Under the pieces are notes generated by a model. That model saw only the letters and a program-made list of their open reading frames with translations, was not told where the DNA came from and searched no databases. From NCBI GenBank assembly GCA_900155495.1, contig FTLJ01000290.1:62001-126000 (forward strand): a stretch of DNA of 64,000 bases, written 5' to 3'. Of this stretch, positions 1-12,352 are shown in pieces. Within the stretch, counting starts at the first letter, position 1, and each line of letters begins with the position of its first letter. Source of the stretch: Porogramme epimiltina (taxonomy: Eukaryota > Basidiomycota > Agaricomycetes > Polyporales > Polyporaceae). A program made the translations under genes and the position numbers.

Positions 1-1114
1 CTCCATGGCGTGCATGCCCTCATTCTCCAGCTTGTCTTGCTCATCTAGGATCTCGTCGGGGACTGGTTTCCGGCTTTCGTCGATCAATTTGTCTAATGCC
101 TTTCCGGCGGGCAATATCTTGGAGTGGCGTAGTGATGAAGTACGACTTGCAAACTGAGCTGCCTCCTTCGAGAGAGCCTCAGTGAGCTTGAACCGCGCTC
201 CGCGCGAATATCCTGGGATGGACGCGCGAGAGGCCTCGGAAGCAATGGACACGGTCGAACCCCGCCTCTTCAGAACATGTTCACCAGGACTAGGTTCATC
301 GACCTCCAGGTTTTCGTACACCGTAGGCGACCATCGAGCGCGAGTCGACAGGAACTCCCGGAGGTCACCGAGCAAGCTACGGAGCTCGAGCCATGCGCCT
401 ATTCGGCGCTCCTCCCAAGCCAGTCTAACACTGAGTAGGTCTAAGCTTTCCGTCCGATCGCGGAGAAGATGGAGGAGTTTGTCGAGGGCATAAATTGTCG
501 TGAGGGCAACCTCGATTAGGTCAGTGTCCGCCGGGGACAAGTTTCGCTGGGCCGCAGCTAGCCAAGTGGCGATCGCCTCAGGGACGCAATAAAAGGCAGC
601 ACGTATGGCGGAACGCACCTTTGGTGAACTTCTTGAGCTTTCTCAACTCGCCGGAGTCAAAGATCTCGGTCTCCTTCTCTATCTTATCATGCTCTACAAT
701 CCACTCCCGGAGTTGCTCGCGTGTGGGAAGGCCGGGGACCTCCGTCGCGGACACACGGATGGCGTCCATGCCGGCGAATACCTCAACTGGGGGTAGCTGC
801 TCCAAAAACTACTCATGGGACGTCAGCATGAGTGGCGCATGGCTCCCGCACCATACACGCACCTTAGTCTTCTCCTCGATCCACGCCTTCCGTTCAATGA
901 ACGCTTGTAGCTCAATGACCTCATGCCACTCCAGCGCCTCCTCATCGTTCTCCGTCTTCTCGGGGGGAGCATGTTTCCGTTCTAGAGAGAGGACCTCGTC
1001 GGCGACGGCGAGGAGATCACGAACTTCGCCAGATAACGGAGGGCTCCCTACGAGCGTGTCATCGTCGGGTGGACTACCCGAAGAGAGGGAGGCGTCGGTT
1101 GGCTCTTCGGCCAT
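1..1114 (-). CDS. KAR9-like cortical/spindle-positioning protein, 5' part
   Basis: This is the amino-terminal part of a gene that continues beyond base 1. Exons are 1114-863, 808-619 and 557-<1, with introns of 54 and 61 bp. Both joins keep the frame, and the second resolves a +1 shift. The protein opens with an acidic Ser/Pro leader. A mainly alpha-helical region follows, with the segments EVRDLLAVADEVLSLERKH, GLPTREQLREWIVEHDKIE and LIEVALTTIYALDKLLHLL, and then a Ser-rich linker. No catalytic motif is visible. The layout resembles the Kar9 cortical-protein family of fungi, which links microtubule plus ends to actin transport during spindle positioning. That name comes from recalled family resemblance only and is tentative. 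A generic helical scaffold protein is the alternative. BEM1, a polarity scaffold, is the next gene on the same strand. Confidence 0.45.
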
Positions 1115-2349
1115 TGCTTCGAGATCGCTGCAAGGAGTCGGCTGTGGTCGTGATTATCAGGGCGCAAAGGAATGGGGGTCGTGTCGGGGAGCAGTCAGAG
1201 CATTATTGCGTAGACGTGGACCAGGTGAGAATATCGGTCGGCGTTTCTGGGCAGGTGGAGGCACTTTGCAACGAGGTCCCAGCGCGCGTGCCCCGTCCGT
1301 CATATTACAGCACTGGCGCTTACACCGCTTCCGCTCCCTTCAAGCGCGGCCAAAGGGCGTCACGACCATCGCACCGGTCCCTCCGATGAAATATAACGCC
1401 ACAGTCTGAGTGTCGCCTCGGGCCACCTAGTGAACCACAAATCATCATTCCACTTCTTCTTGCATGGGGCATGTTCACTGAGCCTGGTGTCGTGAGCCTC
1501 TAGCAGCTCATCGTGTCGTCGAACCCCACTCTCGCCGAGACATGAGTCCGAGTCGCCATGGAGAATCAGCAGGCGGCCGCGATGCGAATTCACCAGAAGC
1601 GACAAGCTGGGTTGCCGTCGACAGTAACGTTCGTCTCTGAGGTTGTACTTGAGCAGGACCGGTCCCGTCACCGTGCAAGGACGTTCATCTCCGCTACCCG
1701 CTGCTGAAGGAGCTATTTCCGAGGTCAGTCGGCAGTCGTAGTCGCCGCTGGGGAATATGTGGTGTGCCTACCATAGCGGCCTCTCCGGCGACAAGCGTTC
1801 CAATCATCATCATATGTGTGCTCGTGACTGACGTCACTAGGACCGCCATCTGGTACTAAAGAACTATCTGAATCGTAGTTGAACAGCTACTGAGGCTGGC
1901 ATGCGCGCACCGCAACACATAGATTACGGTATCTGCTACAGTAGGATATCCTCCCGTGAGACTGGCATAGGGAGACATTAGAGAGCGTCGTTAGAGATGT
2001 CAAGACTCAAGAGTACAGAGCATCGCGAGTACATGGTGCTACATGAGGCACACAAACCTAGTGAGCTAAAGTGGGAGTCGAGAGATTACTCGTGATCGAA
2101 GAGTGGGAAATCGAAGCCGAAGAAGCACAGAGAGAAAAGCGTAGGCTAATAAAATAAGACGCAAGCAATGAAGAATGAACAGAAGTAAGAGGAGAGGAAC
2201 ATGGCGAGACAGTGTCAGAACAAAACGAAGAGGTAATGTATGTACGGGGATATATCCTGTGTAGATGTTCCGTAGTCGAAGGCAAAGCCAAAGTCCGAAA
2301 AGACGTGACCGACAGCCCCCCGCCGGTGCTATCCACCCGGCGAACGCAG
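1115..2349. other. Intergenic region between the KAR9-like gene and BEM1
   Basis: About 1.2 kb without a supportable gene. It should hold the promoter of the KAR9-like gene and the 3' end of BEM1. The open frames here are short, have odd composition and show no spliceable continuation or familiar motif. I see no repeat or RNA gene. Confidence 0.5.
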
Positions 2350-4451
2350 CTACTCGGCGTACAGGACGTGCCGGTCCGTGCTCTCGAGCCATCCGCGGAG
2401 GTGACTGTCGTCCTCCAGCGTAACGAACTCGTTGCTCAGGCTATCACGATAGCGCAAAGCGCCCACATCCCCGCCCAAGCGCGCTTGTACTTTGTCTACG
2501 AGCTGCGCGTGTGTGACCTTGGGGTGCACCCGAATCGCAACGAGGTCATCCGATACGCGGTCGAAAATCTTGATCTTTAAGAACGCAGCGCTTGGATTGG
2601 TGGCAGAGATAGGAGGATTGTAGGCTGCGTTGGAGGCGGAACGAGAACGGCCAGATGCAGACGTCGCCGCTGTCTGTACCGAACCCGCCTGAGAGGAACG
2701 CATGGAGACTGGGGAGGGGTCGTGTGACGAAGACACGGACGAGCGCGACGCGGCATTGGCTTCGTATGGGTCAATCTCAAGCGGCGTGCGACTTCGCCCT
2801 TCGGACCGGCTAGGAGCGGGGGAATGGGTACGAGAGAAGGATTGGGATGCGACGTGTGGTGAATGGGAGCGGGGTGGAGCACCGTCACTTGGCCGACGGA
2901 GGGAGTTGACAGACTCGGCCCGAATGTGCCCGTTTCCGTTTGAGCGCGCATAGTAGGAGTCTCGTCCTTGTCCATCTTCGTCGTCGTATCTGGAGGCTTC
3001 GCTGAGACGGTTCTCCTGATGATGCGAAACGCGCAAACGCGACATCGTGTCCGCCGGTGGAGAAGGTTCTGTGCGCCCGGACTGCTGCTCCGGATAAGTC
3101 TTGTCCAGCCCTGCCATTTCCTCCCGCCGTGGCTCCACATTGACTTCACCATCGCCAGGCTTCAACGAGAAGAATGAACGGATGAGCTTGTGTTCGACGA
3201 TGTAGCGAGCGTAACTCTTCAACGCGGAGAGTTTGTGTAGGTACTCATCGAGTTCGGCTTGCCGACTGACAGTGATCTCGTTGTCCACGACGTCCACCGG
3301 CCCGGGCATATAAGGAAGAATGCGAGTAGATGTGTCAGGACGGCCAGCCTCGTAAGGGAACGTCTCCAAGAGTTCGACCTGGAAGTCATAGAAGTCGTTG
3401 TATGAACGGAAGAGGACTAATTCCTTCGCTGGCGGGAGGGATTGGGATCGAACGGCGGGGTATGGTTGATAGATGCCTTGAACTCGGAACCAGTACTCGT
3501 CCGCTTCATAATGATAAGACTTGACTTCGGCAGAGAGAAGGATGCCCTCGGGTAGCAGCTTTGGTGATGACGGTCGTGGGGGCTCCTGAGGTTGCGCAGC
3601 TTGCTGAGGCAGTGGGGTAGCACCTTGAACTTGTATCACCGGCTCCGCAGGAGCGGAGGAGGTCCTAAACGACCCCGAAGAGGGAGAAAAGCTGCTCGCG
3701 TCGTCTAACACGCCCAGAGAAATGCTGTTCGCCTTGTAGGTCAACACGGCGCGCTTCCACTCTTCCACTCGTGGCATTTCTCCGCTGTCGATGAGGGAGG
3801 TGACATCTGCTACTGCCTTGCCTGTAGCTGGGTCGCGGATCTCGACGAAGGATACGGGAATAAGACCTGGCCTTCCCAATCGACCTATGGGCTTCGCGAC
3901 GAACCATTCCCGGTTTGACTGGGCAACAACAGTAATGGGATCGCCAGACTTTGCGTCAAGCTCGTCTGCCCGCTCCGCACTGAAGTCATGGAGGACGATA
4001 GCATACCAGGTCTTCAGTTTGGGAGACGATGGGACTGATCTTGCACCGAAGCTGGACAGGCGATCGGCGGGGCTAGTGGGTTTGGGAGAACGGGGTCTAC
4101 CGCACAAGGTTAGCGACCGAAGGGGAGACATAGGGTGTGGACTCACGTAGCAGCACCCTTGGAGAACTCCTCGAATAAGTTTGAGGGAACAAGCCCTCGT
4201 GCGCCGGTCATTGGGTTGTGGGCCTCGTACCAGAGGCCACCATTATCGTGTAGGACGTGGAAGAAATCGCCTTTCTCGAAAGAGAGTTCTTGGGGTGCGT
4301 TGGACTTGTAAGAGCCTAATGCTCGGATGACCTTCTTCGGGGGCTGTACGACATGGGACGGTTTGGAAAGAGCGGGGAGGGGGGCTGGGGTAGAGATGTG
4401 ATGGTGGTGGTGGTCCTTGTTGCCATTCAATGACTTGCGGAGTGTCTTCAT
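2350..4451 (-). CDS. BEM1: Bem1-type polarity scaffold (SH3-SH3-PX-PB1)
   Basis: Bem1 is a scaffold that holds Cdc42, its exchange factor Cdc24 and PAK kinases at growth sites. There are two exons, 4451-4147 and 4096-2350, with a 50-bp intron containing CTAAC. The product is 683 aa. The order is a short His-rich leader, SH3-1 at about 40-98 (ALGSYKSNAPQELSFEKGDF), SH3-2 at about 130-190 (YAIVLHDFSAERADELDAKS), a PX domain at about 285-415 and a Ser-rich linker. A C-terminal PB1 domain at about 605-683 ends in RHVLYAE. Domain order and length are those of complete fungal Bem1 (Scd2). In yeast the PB1 domain binds the PB1 of Cdc24. The gene is divergent from NOT3 across 1.25 kb. Confidence 0.93.
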
Positions 4452-5697
4452 AGCGAGAAAAGAGAGTAGAGAGAGTCGTGAAAAGGCGTGAGGCGAAGGA
4501 GAGGACGAGAAGGGAACCCACAGGGTGTATTATCTGTGAGACAAGCGGGCCCGCCGCCTTCGGTCCATACCTGAACTTTCCCACGGATAGCTTCCAATTG
4601 TTGCGCTTCCGCATTTGGCTCATCAGGCCTCCGCGTCCAATCACCGCCCGCGCTCTCATCGGACCTTCATCTCAGTCGCGACCTACAGCGGGATTGCTGC
4701 GCCCATTCCCTCCGCCCCTTCTCTTCTACCTCCCTCCCATCCCCACCCCTATCTCCCGCGCCCGCCTTCACCACCGTCCGCCACGGCTGCATGTCACGCC
4801 CTGCAGGCATTTCCTGTCAAGCAACGCGACCTGACGTCAGTGATCCCATCAGCCACCAGGCTCAGCCTGTGCAGATCGCTGTTGTGCCCGCTTGAACAGC
4901 CAAAAGTACAAATGTCTCGCGGCGGCTCGTCTTTCTTTGGTCCAGTCTCCGACACACGCCGCTGACCACCGAGGTGCGCATGATCCGAGTCGTCCTGTTC
5001 GCGGAGTCTATGTCCCGTGCGCCCGGGGTGACCCTGCTGCGTTATTTGGTCCCGGCCTTGGCCCCACCAACATGATATCCAAGTAGCGTCGATTTCTCCA
5101 TGGTAACGCACCCGCTGCGCTTTCTATACACCACACACCTCTCTTCACAGCGACCATGTGCCCGTTGGCCATGCACCTCGATCTCTTTGGATTACCCATA
5201 GTCCTTGTAGGCGTGGTAGACCCGTGATCCGCGTGGTACTTTCGGTCGGGCATAAGATGTGTCGCGACCACCATACCTGAGCTCCGTTGAACGCCGGTAG
5301 GAACTCTATCCTGAAACTATGCCACCTTGCATTGTTCCGGATCTCTGCACCACAAGGATTCGGTAGACAATATGGATTCATTGATAGCGGTATAATTGCT
5401 TTTTGAAAAAAGACTAGTGGAGTGCATGTTTGAGGCAGATGACTATAGGTTTGGACATACGTAGTTGGTTGTACATGTACCTAATGCTATGATATAAAGA
5501 CATATCTGCCGCCGGGGTTGTAGATCTGGCCTCCAGGCGTCTATTGTCGACTTCTGTGAACGCGCGTTCTTGGGGAATAGTCACGTGAGACTGTCGAATT
5601 GGGGCACAAATGGACTCCATCCATCGTTCCGTTCAGCGCCTTCAAACTCTCGACCGCACATCTCCCCTAATACTCCTCGTCCCGCTGTAACCACAAC
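4452..5697. other. Divergent intergenic region BEM1 / NOT3
   Basis: About 1.25 kb between two divergent start codons. Pyrimidine-rich tracts lie near 4690-4780. A TCACGTGA palindrome lies at 5581-5588, close to NOT3. No supportable gene was seen. Confidence 0.5.
5581..5588. promoter_or_regulatory. TCACGTGA E-box upstream of NOT3
   Basis: A perfect 8-bp palindrome centred on CACGTG, about 110 bp before the NOT3 start codon. It fits the site of Cbf1/bHLH-type regulators. Binding is inferred. Confidence 0.4.
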
Positions 5698-8600
5698 ATG
5701 GCAGCAAGAAAGCTGCAGTGTGCGTATTTTTTGCTGTTCTCTGTCCTCAATATGCTTATATGCGATCTACATAGCCGAAATTGACCGGACCTTGAAGAAG
5801 GTCTCTGAGGGTGTTGAAGTCTTCGAGAGCATATACGACAAGATGCAGGCGTCAACAAACCAGACACAGAAAGAGAAGCTGGAGACAGACTTGAAGACAC
5901 AAATCAAGAAGCTTCAGCGATTGCGCGACCAAATCAAGACTTGGGTTGCGAGCAATGACATCAAGGACAAGTCTGCATTGCTAGACAACCGCAAGTTGAT
6001 TGAGACGGTAAGTGTCGCGCTATATCCTACGTCAACACCGTGTCTCCCTAGCACAACACCTTCGCGTGTTACGCTGGAGTGAGGACGTGCGCGGCCCTTC
6101 ACGTTCGTCCTGTGAGTTCCGCTCGCTGATGACATTGGTTATTATGCGTCTTTGGCGCTCTTCCTTCTGCATTGCGTCGCCCTTGTCTTGTCTAGCAAAT
6201 GGAGAAGTTCAAGGCATGCGAGAAAGAGATGAAGACAAAAGCTTTCTCGAAGGAGGGCCTTACCCAGTCGGCGAAGCTGGACCCAAAGCAACAAGAGAAA
6301 GTTGACACGATGACATGGGTACAGGCCATGATGGACGAGCTCATGGTTCAAGTGGAGTCTGCAGAGGCGGAGATTGAGAACCTACAAGGAGCGGGCAAGA
6401 AGAAGAACAAGTCGGGAGGCGTAGCAGCAGAACGGTTAGAGTCCCTGGAACGGCTGAATGAGCGTCGGAAATGGCATATCAGCCGGCTCGAGATCATCCT
6501 CCGTCTACTGGACAATGGATCGCTGGCGACTGAAGCAGTCACGGAAGTACAAGAAGACGTGAAGTACTTCGTGGAGAACAATATGGTGCGTAATACGTCT
6601 ATAGTCTGTCGTGAGTATATTTAACAGTCATGGCAGGAAGAGGAGTTCGAGGAGTACGAGGGTGTATACGACGACCTCAACCTCGATGAAGAGGAAGAGA
6701 AGTTCCGAATGCCAAACGACGAGAGCGATAGCGAGGACTCAGAGGAAGCGAGTGAAGGTATGTCTTGTGTCTCTTTTTGCCAAAGCATGAGGGGTAGTGG
6801 ACTGGTATTCGGGCACCTGAGAGGGTCTACTCGAGTACTTGAGCCCCGGAGGCGGGAATAAGAGAGGCGCAGAGATGCTCGAAGGTCTCGCGTGTGGCTT
6901 AAAACTACTTGGAGTGATGAGCTCGTCTCAAGTGCTCGAGTAGCACGTACGCATTTGCTGGGTGTCACTGTCGTCTAACGTGTTTACTAGACTTGCCTCT
7001 ACGTACACCATCGAAGAAACACGACGAGGAAAGCGTTGCAAGTAGTCACAAACGAGATAGTCCAGTATTGAAGAAAGCAGTACCTTCATTACAGCAGAGA
7101 AGTACATTTTCAACGCGAGCTGCCCTGTTCTGAAGCTGACTGTCAGTTCACAGAACAATCAATAGCGACAGAAGGTATCTCCCACCCATACTTATCGAAG
7201 CTTTGTCTAACCTGTGTCATCTCAGCTCCCAAACCACCACCACATGCGAATTTCGCACAACAGTCAGTAGCAAGTATGGTGAAGGCGCCTGCACCTCCAC
7301 GAAATCCTCCATCAGGTTATGCTAAGGTTGCAGCCGCAGCGGTAGCACCTTCAGCAGCATCGCAAGCGCCGCAATCCCAGATATCTATCTCGTCGCAGGC
7401 AACAGTGGTTCCCCCAACACCGTCCGCGTCTTCGACGACTGCCTCAAGCTCGATCCCCCCAGATCAACGTTCCGCTGTTACCTCTTCACCGAGTTTAACA
7501 CATCCTTCCATTACGAGCCCCATGCTTTCGTCCGCTGCGTCTGTATCTCATCCGCCCGACGAATCCCTGTCTTCCGCTCATGCTTCTCCGTCGCTTATTG
7601 ACGCGGTCCCCAGTTCGATTGGCGCTCCTGCAGCAACGTCATCACCACAACGCGCAGTGGCTCGGAAAGGTCGGTCCTAGGATGGTTGGCGTGTGTTCCG
7701 CAGCGTTCATATAACTGACGGCGTGAACCTAGCCTCAGTATCGTCCCCGATATCGCTACAACCTCCAGGCGTTCCGGTGCGTGGAGATGGTGCTTGATGC
7801 ACGTGGCGCCCGAATTGACTCGCTTTCCAGCCTCCATCACAGCAGGAGCTCGCCACTGTGTCGCACACTAACGGTGTCTCGTTGCCCTCAGCACCAGCAC
7901 GGGAAGTTCCGACGCCCTCACCACTACCGACACAAGCCCAAGCGTTCCCCGGCTCGGCACCCGCAGCATCTGGCGCATCTGCAGGGACATCACCACTACC
8001 ACATCCCGCTCAGCAACAGCCCCAACAGCCCCAGTTCCCTCCCGGCGTGTCCCTGAACAACACGGAGCAGACAAAGCTGGCGCCCGGGGCGGGGGCTGCA
8101 CGCCCTCCCTCTGTGGCACCCTCTCAGATCCCAACGCAGATGCAGCCCCAGCGGCCGAACGCGTTCCCGGGTTCGTTGTCAGACCTGGTGATGTCATTCG
8201 AGAACGTGAAGCAGAAGGGTGCGTGTCCCTCCGCCTAGACCCTTTATTAGCGGTGGCGTGGAAGATGCTGATGATAGCATCGCCGCCCAGCGCCCCACCG
8301 GATGTCAAACCTCGACCAAGTGCACAAGCTTCTCCAGGGCAGCTACTCCAGCATGCCACAACCGCAGGACACAGAGAAGTAAGTGCATATACTACAAGGC
8401 GCCACATCATGTGCCCGTTGGCTAACGGCCCCCGCCACGTAGGCCGAAGTACTATGTACCTCGGAATCCCGTTCAGACGCCATCCTACTACCCTCAGGTG
8501 CCACACCCTCTGCTGAACACACCCGGCATCTTCTCTCAGGTCGACGTCGAGACGCTCTTCTACGTGTTCTACTACCACCCGGGGACGTACCAACAGTATG

Positions 8601-8877
8601 TCACACGCGCGCCACCTCTTTGTCTTCACGACGCCCCTCCTCGTGCTCACCTCGTGTTTCCGCGCCCCGCAGATACCTCGCCGCCAAGGAGCTCAAACGC
8701 CAGTCGTGGCGCTTTCACGTCAAGTACCTCACGTGGTTCCAGCGGCACTCCGAGCCGCAGGCGATCACGGAGGAGTACGAGCAGGGGGTATACGTCTACT
8801 TCGACTGGGAGGGCTCGTGGTGCCAGCGCAAGAAGAGCGACTTCCGCTTCGAGTACCGCTACCTCTCCGAGGACTAG
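5698..8877 (+). CDS. NOT3: CCR4-NOT complex subunit NOT3/NOT5
   Basis: NOT3 is a subunit of the CCR4-NOT deadenylase, which shortens mRNA poly(A) tails and affects transcription and translation. Twelve exons: 5698-5719, 5775-6007, 6196-6585, 6637-6757, 6991-7079, 7147-7174, 7226-7669, 7733-7776, 7831-8218, 8291-8378, 8443-8595 and 8673-8877, giving 734 aa. The N-terminal Not3 helical domain (about 1-240) is near-identical to other eukaryotes, for example [17 protein letters not shown] and [11 protein letters not shown] long Pro/Ser/Ala/Gln-rich linker follows. The C-terminal NOT box (about 600-734) contains [20 protein letters not shown] and [19 protein letters not shown]. Exons of 22 and 28 nt sit beside two unusually long introns (188 and 233 bp). 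Every junction restores conserved protein, so the model is firm. Confidence 0.95.
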
Positions 8878-9468
8878 GCGGCGACCCTCGGCGCGCAAGT
8901 CGGCTCCGCGCAACCCTCGCCGCCCCTGGAGCCATCGAGGAAGGCCGCCCACGGACGGTTTGCCGTGTCGCGTCTGCTTCCCCATCGGACCTCGCCATCC
9001 ACCTTCGTTCCGTCGCCTTATTCCGCGCTCGGCTTCCGCGCGTTCGCCGCCGACGAACTCTCGTTCTTGTCTTCGATAGTTCCCCCCTACTCTATTGCTT
9101 TTTTTCTCCTCTACCCGATACTGTCTCAGTAGCCACGCCGGGGATGCGACCCGTGCCTGTATATGACGTTGCTACTATCCTGTGTACTGTCCCCACGCGC
9201 AACGAATAATCCTGTGAACGCCCTCTCCAAAGCTTCCGCTTCTGTGGGCTTCCAACAAGATACGGAGAATATCACTACGACAGACCGCAGCGGCTTGAGT
9301 TGCAAACTGTCAATCGCTCAACTTCTAACATTCCGTTTCAGTTCAGACGGACAACGCCGCCGTGCGGGAGAGGAGGCAGCAGTAGCGCGACAATTAATAT
9401 AAGCTGTACGATGGTGACATGGTTCCCCGAGGGCTCTACACGGGTGCGACAATGGGCAGACGGGGCGA
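8878..9468. other. Convergent 3' region NOT3 / bL12m
   Basis: About 590 bp between two stop codons. It holds the 3' UTRs of both genes. No gene or repeat was recognised. Confidence 0.5.
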
Positions 9469-10374
9469 TCACTCGAGCGCGACGGTCGCGCCGAGGTCCG
9501 TGAACGTCTTTTTGAGCTTCTCCGCGTCCTCCTTCGAGACGCCCTCCTTGAGTACCTGGGGCAGCGACTCGACGAACTTCTTCGCCTGCAAGGACACGGT
9601 TCTGCGTCAGCACACGCCATGCGCGGAAAGGAGACGGAAGGCGAGAGACGGGTCGGGTAGGGGCGGGATGGGGAGAAGAGAAACGCACCTCAATGAGGGT
9701 GAGATTCGGGACCATCGCCTTGACCTCACGGATGATCTTGGGCTTCGCGGCCGCGTCGAACGCCTCGAGCTTGACGTTGAAGACCGTCTTCTCCTTCGGC
9801 TTCTCCTGCACGCGCGGTCAGCACTCTCGCACGCAGGCGCAGAACACAAAGCGAAACGACGCACCGCTTCGCTCTCCTCGGCCGCCGCCGCCACGGGTGC
9901 AGCGGCGGGCGCGGCGGCGGGCATGGCGATCTCCTGGATGTTCAGCCGTGTCTGTGCGCGGGAGCGGGTCAGCACGACGTGCGCATGGGGCAAGGCGGAG
10001 GTATGAAAGGGAGAGGCGACGCGCACCTTGAGCAGCGAGACGAGGTCCGCGGCCTGGAGGAGGGTGAGGCCGGAGATGTCGTCGACGATTTTGTTCAGCT
10101 TCGGGTCCGCGGGGGGTGGGGGCGCCGCCGCTGACGACGACGCTGCGGCGTCAGTGGCCAGCCATCGTGACGGGCCGGCGAAGGTCCGTGCCCTGCATAT
10201 GCGTGCGCGCAAGTGTGAGCGTGGGGAGTGCGGAGGCAAGTGGGGAGGAAGGAGTGTGTGCTGACCGTGTCGCGCGACATGTGCGGGAGATGTTGCGGAG
10301 GGCGGAAGAACACCGAGTCTGCGAGAGCGTGAGTGACGTGCTGGGGGCACTGAGTGGTGTCGACTGACCGCCAT
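9469..10374 (-). CDS. MNP1: Mitochondrial large-subunit ribosomal protein bL12m (L7/L12)
   Basis: This is the stalk protein of the mitochondrial ribosome, which recruits translation factors. Six exons: 10374-10369, 10318-10266, 10192-10027, 9951-9865, 9805-9689 and 9585-9469, giving 181 aa. The first exon is only ATGGCG. The leader, rich in Arg/Ser with RTFAGPSRWLATDA, is a mitochondrial presequence. The N-terminal dimerisation part is LNKIVDDISGLTLLQAADLV. An Ala/Pro hinge follows, then the C-terminal domain with EKTVFNVKLEAFDAAAKPKI, VKAMVPNLTLIEAKKFVESL and a closing GATVALE. All are hallmarks of L7/L12. All five introns split codons or domains exactly where continuity is needed. Confidence 0.95.
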
Positions 10375-12352
10375 TGCAAGAAGAACCGAGGGACGGAGAA
10401 GGGAGGAACGGTGTTGACGAACACGGACGGGGACGGTAAGTGAAGCGTGAGCTGCCAATGCGCTGGAAAAGCCCGGCTGCACGTGTCACGTGTGGTATTG
10501 CCCGATCCGGCAATACAAGCGCGCACGACCAAACGACCAATGGTTTCACCGCCAACTGTGTATATCGACACCACTCACCACTTTCAAGGATTCCCGGCCT
10601 CTCAAGGCCTTTGCGGTTCACTATCGCTGCCTGCAGCCGCGGAAAACCTGGGTGATATATAGACAGGAGCTCATCAAACTGAGTTCACACAGAGACTGAA
10701 TCTAGAGCTCGGCCGCCACTCCTAACTTATTTATACGAGCAGTGAAACATCATCTTCCGTACGTGAGTTTTTTAGGTATCCAACACAGCGCGCGTCGCAA
10801 TAATGCCGTATAGTATGCCCATTCTGATTAGCCCGTGGTGCAGACCCTTACACCTCTCCCGGGGCGTATCGCCGTAGGCGGACATTACGAACTCAGAACT
10901 CTTTCTCAAAGCAGAAACCAGACAACCATGTGCAATGTGAAGGGACTGCGGTGCTCGACAGAGAATCCCTCCACGCGCCGATGTGTCTCCGTAAAGGCCG
11001 CTGCATGACGGCGCCTTCTTACTCGATGACCGGGGACCAGCCACACGAACTTTCGTGTCCGACAGAAGGTGCGTACGTATACTCGTCAGCGGTGTCTCCT
11101 CTACTCACCGTGGCCATCTTCTAACTAAGCAGGGAGGGTTCCTATACCTTCTCCCCCGGAATACCCCATCAGCTCGGGGGTATAGAATGCGCGCACGATC
11201 AGCCAACTAAACAGCGGTCAAAATGACATGGGCGGGCCGCTCACTAGCAAAGAAATGGCCTCAACGGTATATGGGCCGCTAATTCTACCAGAGCAGGAGA
11301 GGCGCACGCATGGACGCTGCACGCAGTACGTTAGCACTCCGTAGCAACGGCACACGGAGACCAATCCCCGCCTCTCCGCTCCGACGCCATCGCTGACAGG
11401 CTCCAACATCGGGCGCGCACCTCTGTTTTCGACGCGCGGACGCTCCCAGAAGACGCCCCTTCTTTCTTCCTTCTCTGAACGGCTTCCGTAGTCCACACTA
11501 GGCGCAGTGTTCGGATGGATGGGTAGTCTCCCGCGCTACTGCCGAGTGCAAGGGAAGCGTGTCCGCCCGGGGGTAACCTTAACTCAAAAAATTTCTGGGC
11601 CAACGTGCTCGGAGCCGTCCCTTGCACATGTGGGCTGTGTGCGCACATAAGGTAGGCGACGTGGGTCGTTGGGGCTTGCATACTATCGCGGATTATTAAG
11701 AGGTCGTTCCTTGCAGATCCTTTGGCACACCACCTCGTGGACCGACTCGAACAGGCAAATTCGAGAAGGCCTTACCCGGGTGCCAGAGGCGATGATGCAC
11801 TTGCGAGCGGGGCCTGTTCTCTGTGGAAATTCGGAAAGTAGACATGCTCGGAAAAGAAGGCACCACAACCACCCATCGGCGGAGCCCCCGACCCGAGCAA
11901 GCATCATCGCGCCGCTTCTCCAGGACACTCGTGGCCGGCGACTGACGTCGTGCACGCTCGGCAAGGAAGCCTTTTTGCCATGAGCCATCTTTCGCCGGTT
12001 CTGATTGGCTCCTGTGGACATTGAACACCGTCGGGACGCACGCTGTGTTGGAGGATGCCGGTCCCCGAGTGGATGCATCGCGCTGTGCTCGCGTCCTCTT
12101 TAACCGCACATTCGGTGGAACCGGTCGTAGCTGCGTCCCCACCCCACGCCGCACCACCTTGAACGGAGATCCGCCCCAAGACTACGGCCGCTTTCATCCC
12201 TTCCGTCAGTACTCTTTTTCGTGTTCGGCTTGCTCTCTGCGCTCGTGGCCCTTCTTATATATTGGGCAGCTTTTTCCTCGTCTCCCCTGGTGTCCGCCTC
12301 CCCTCGGCCCACTACTACTACTCCCCAGCTTATTGCGCCACCCTATTTCACA
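10375..12352. other. 2-kb intergenic region bL12m / DUF6534 gene
   Basis: The longest stretch without a gene. It is the promoter side of both flanking genes. It holds a double CACGTG near bL12m, the inverted repeat GTATTGCC-cgatcc-GGCAATAC at 10495-10516, and an imperfect hairpin at about 11142-11184. Open frames are short and unconvincing, and no transposon ends were recognised. Confidence 0.5.
10480..10492. promoter_or_regulatory. Tandem CACGTG pair upstream of bL12m
   Basis: CACGTG-T-CACGTG, two E-boxes separated by one base, about 110 bp upstream of the bL12m start. A 22-bp perfect hairpin follows within 3 bp. This is a likely bHLH/Cbf1-type promoter element. The function is inferred. 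Confidence 0.45.

Noticed and set aside
1360..1671. A 103-codon open frame on the minus strand
   Set aside because: No motif, odd composition, no splice continuation and no similarity to a family I know.
8597..9620. Several long open frames on both strands after NOT3
   Set aside because: They are shadows of GC-rich sequence and 3' UTR; none splices to a recognisable protein.
12221..12352. Upstream in-frame ATG giving the DUF6534 protein a hydrophobic leader
   Set aside because: Family similarity starts at 12353 and the leader looks like translated 5' UTR; kept only as an alternative.
10375..12352. A transposon or retroelement remnant in the longest gene-free stretch
   Set aside because: No terminal repeats, target duplications, integrase or reverse transcriptase motifs seen.
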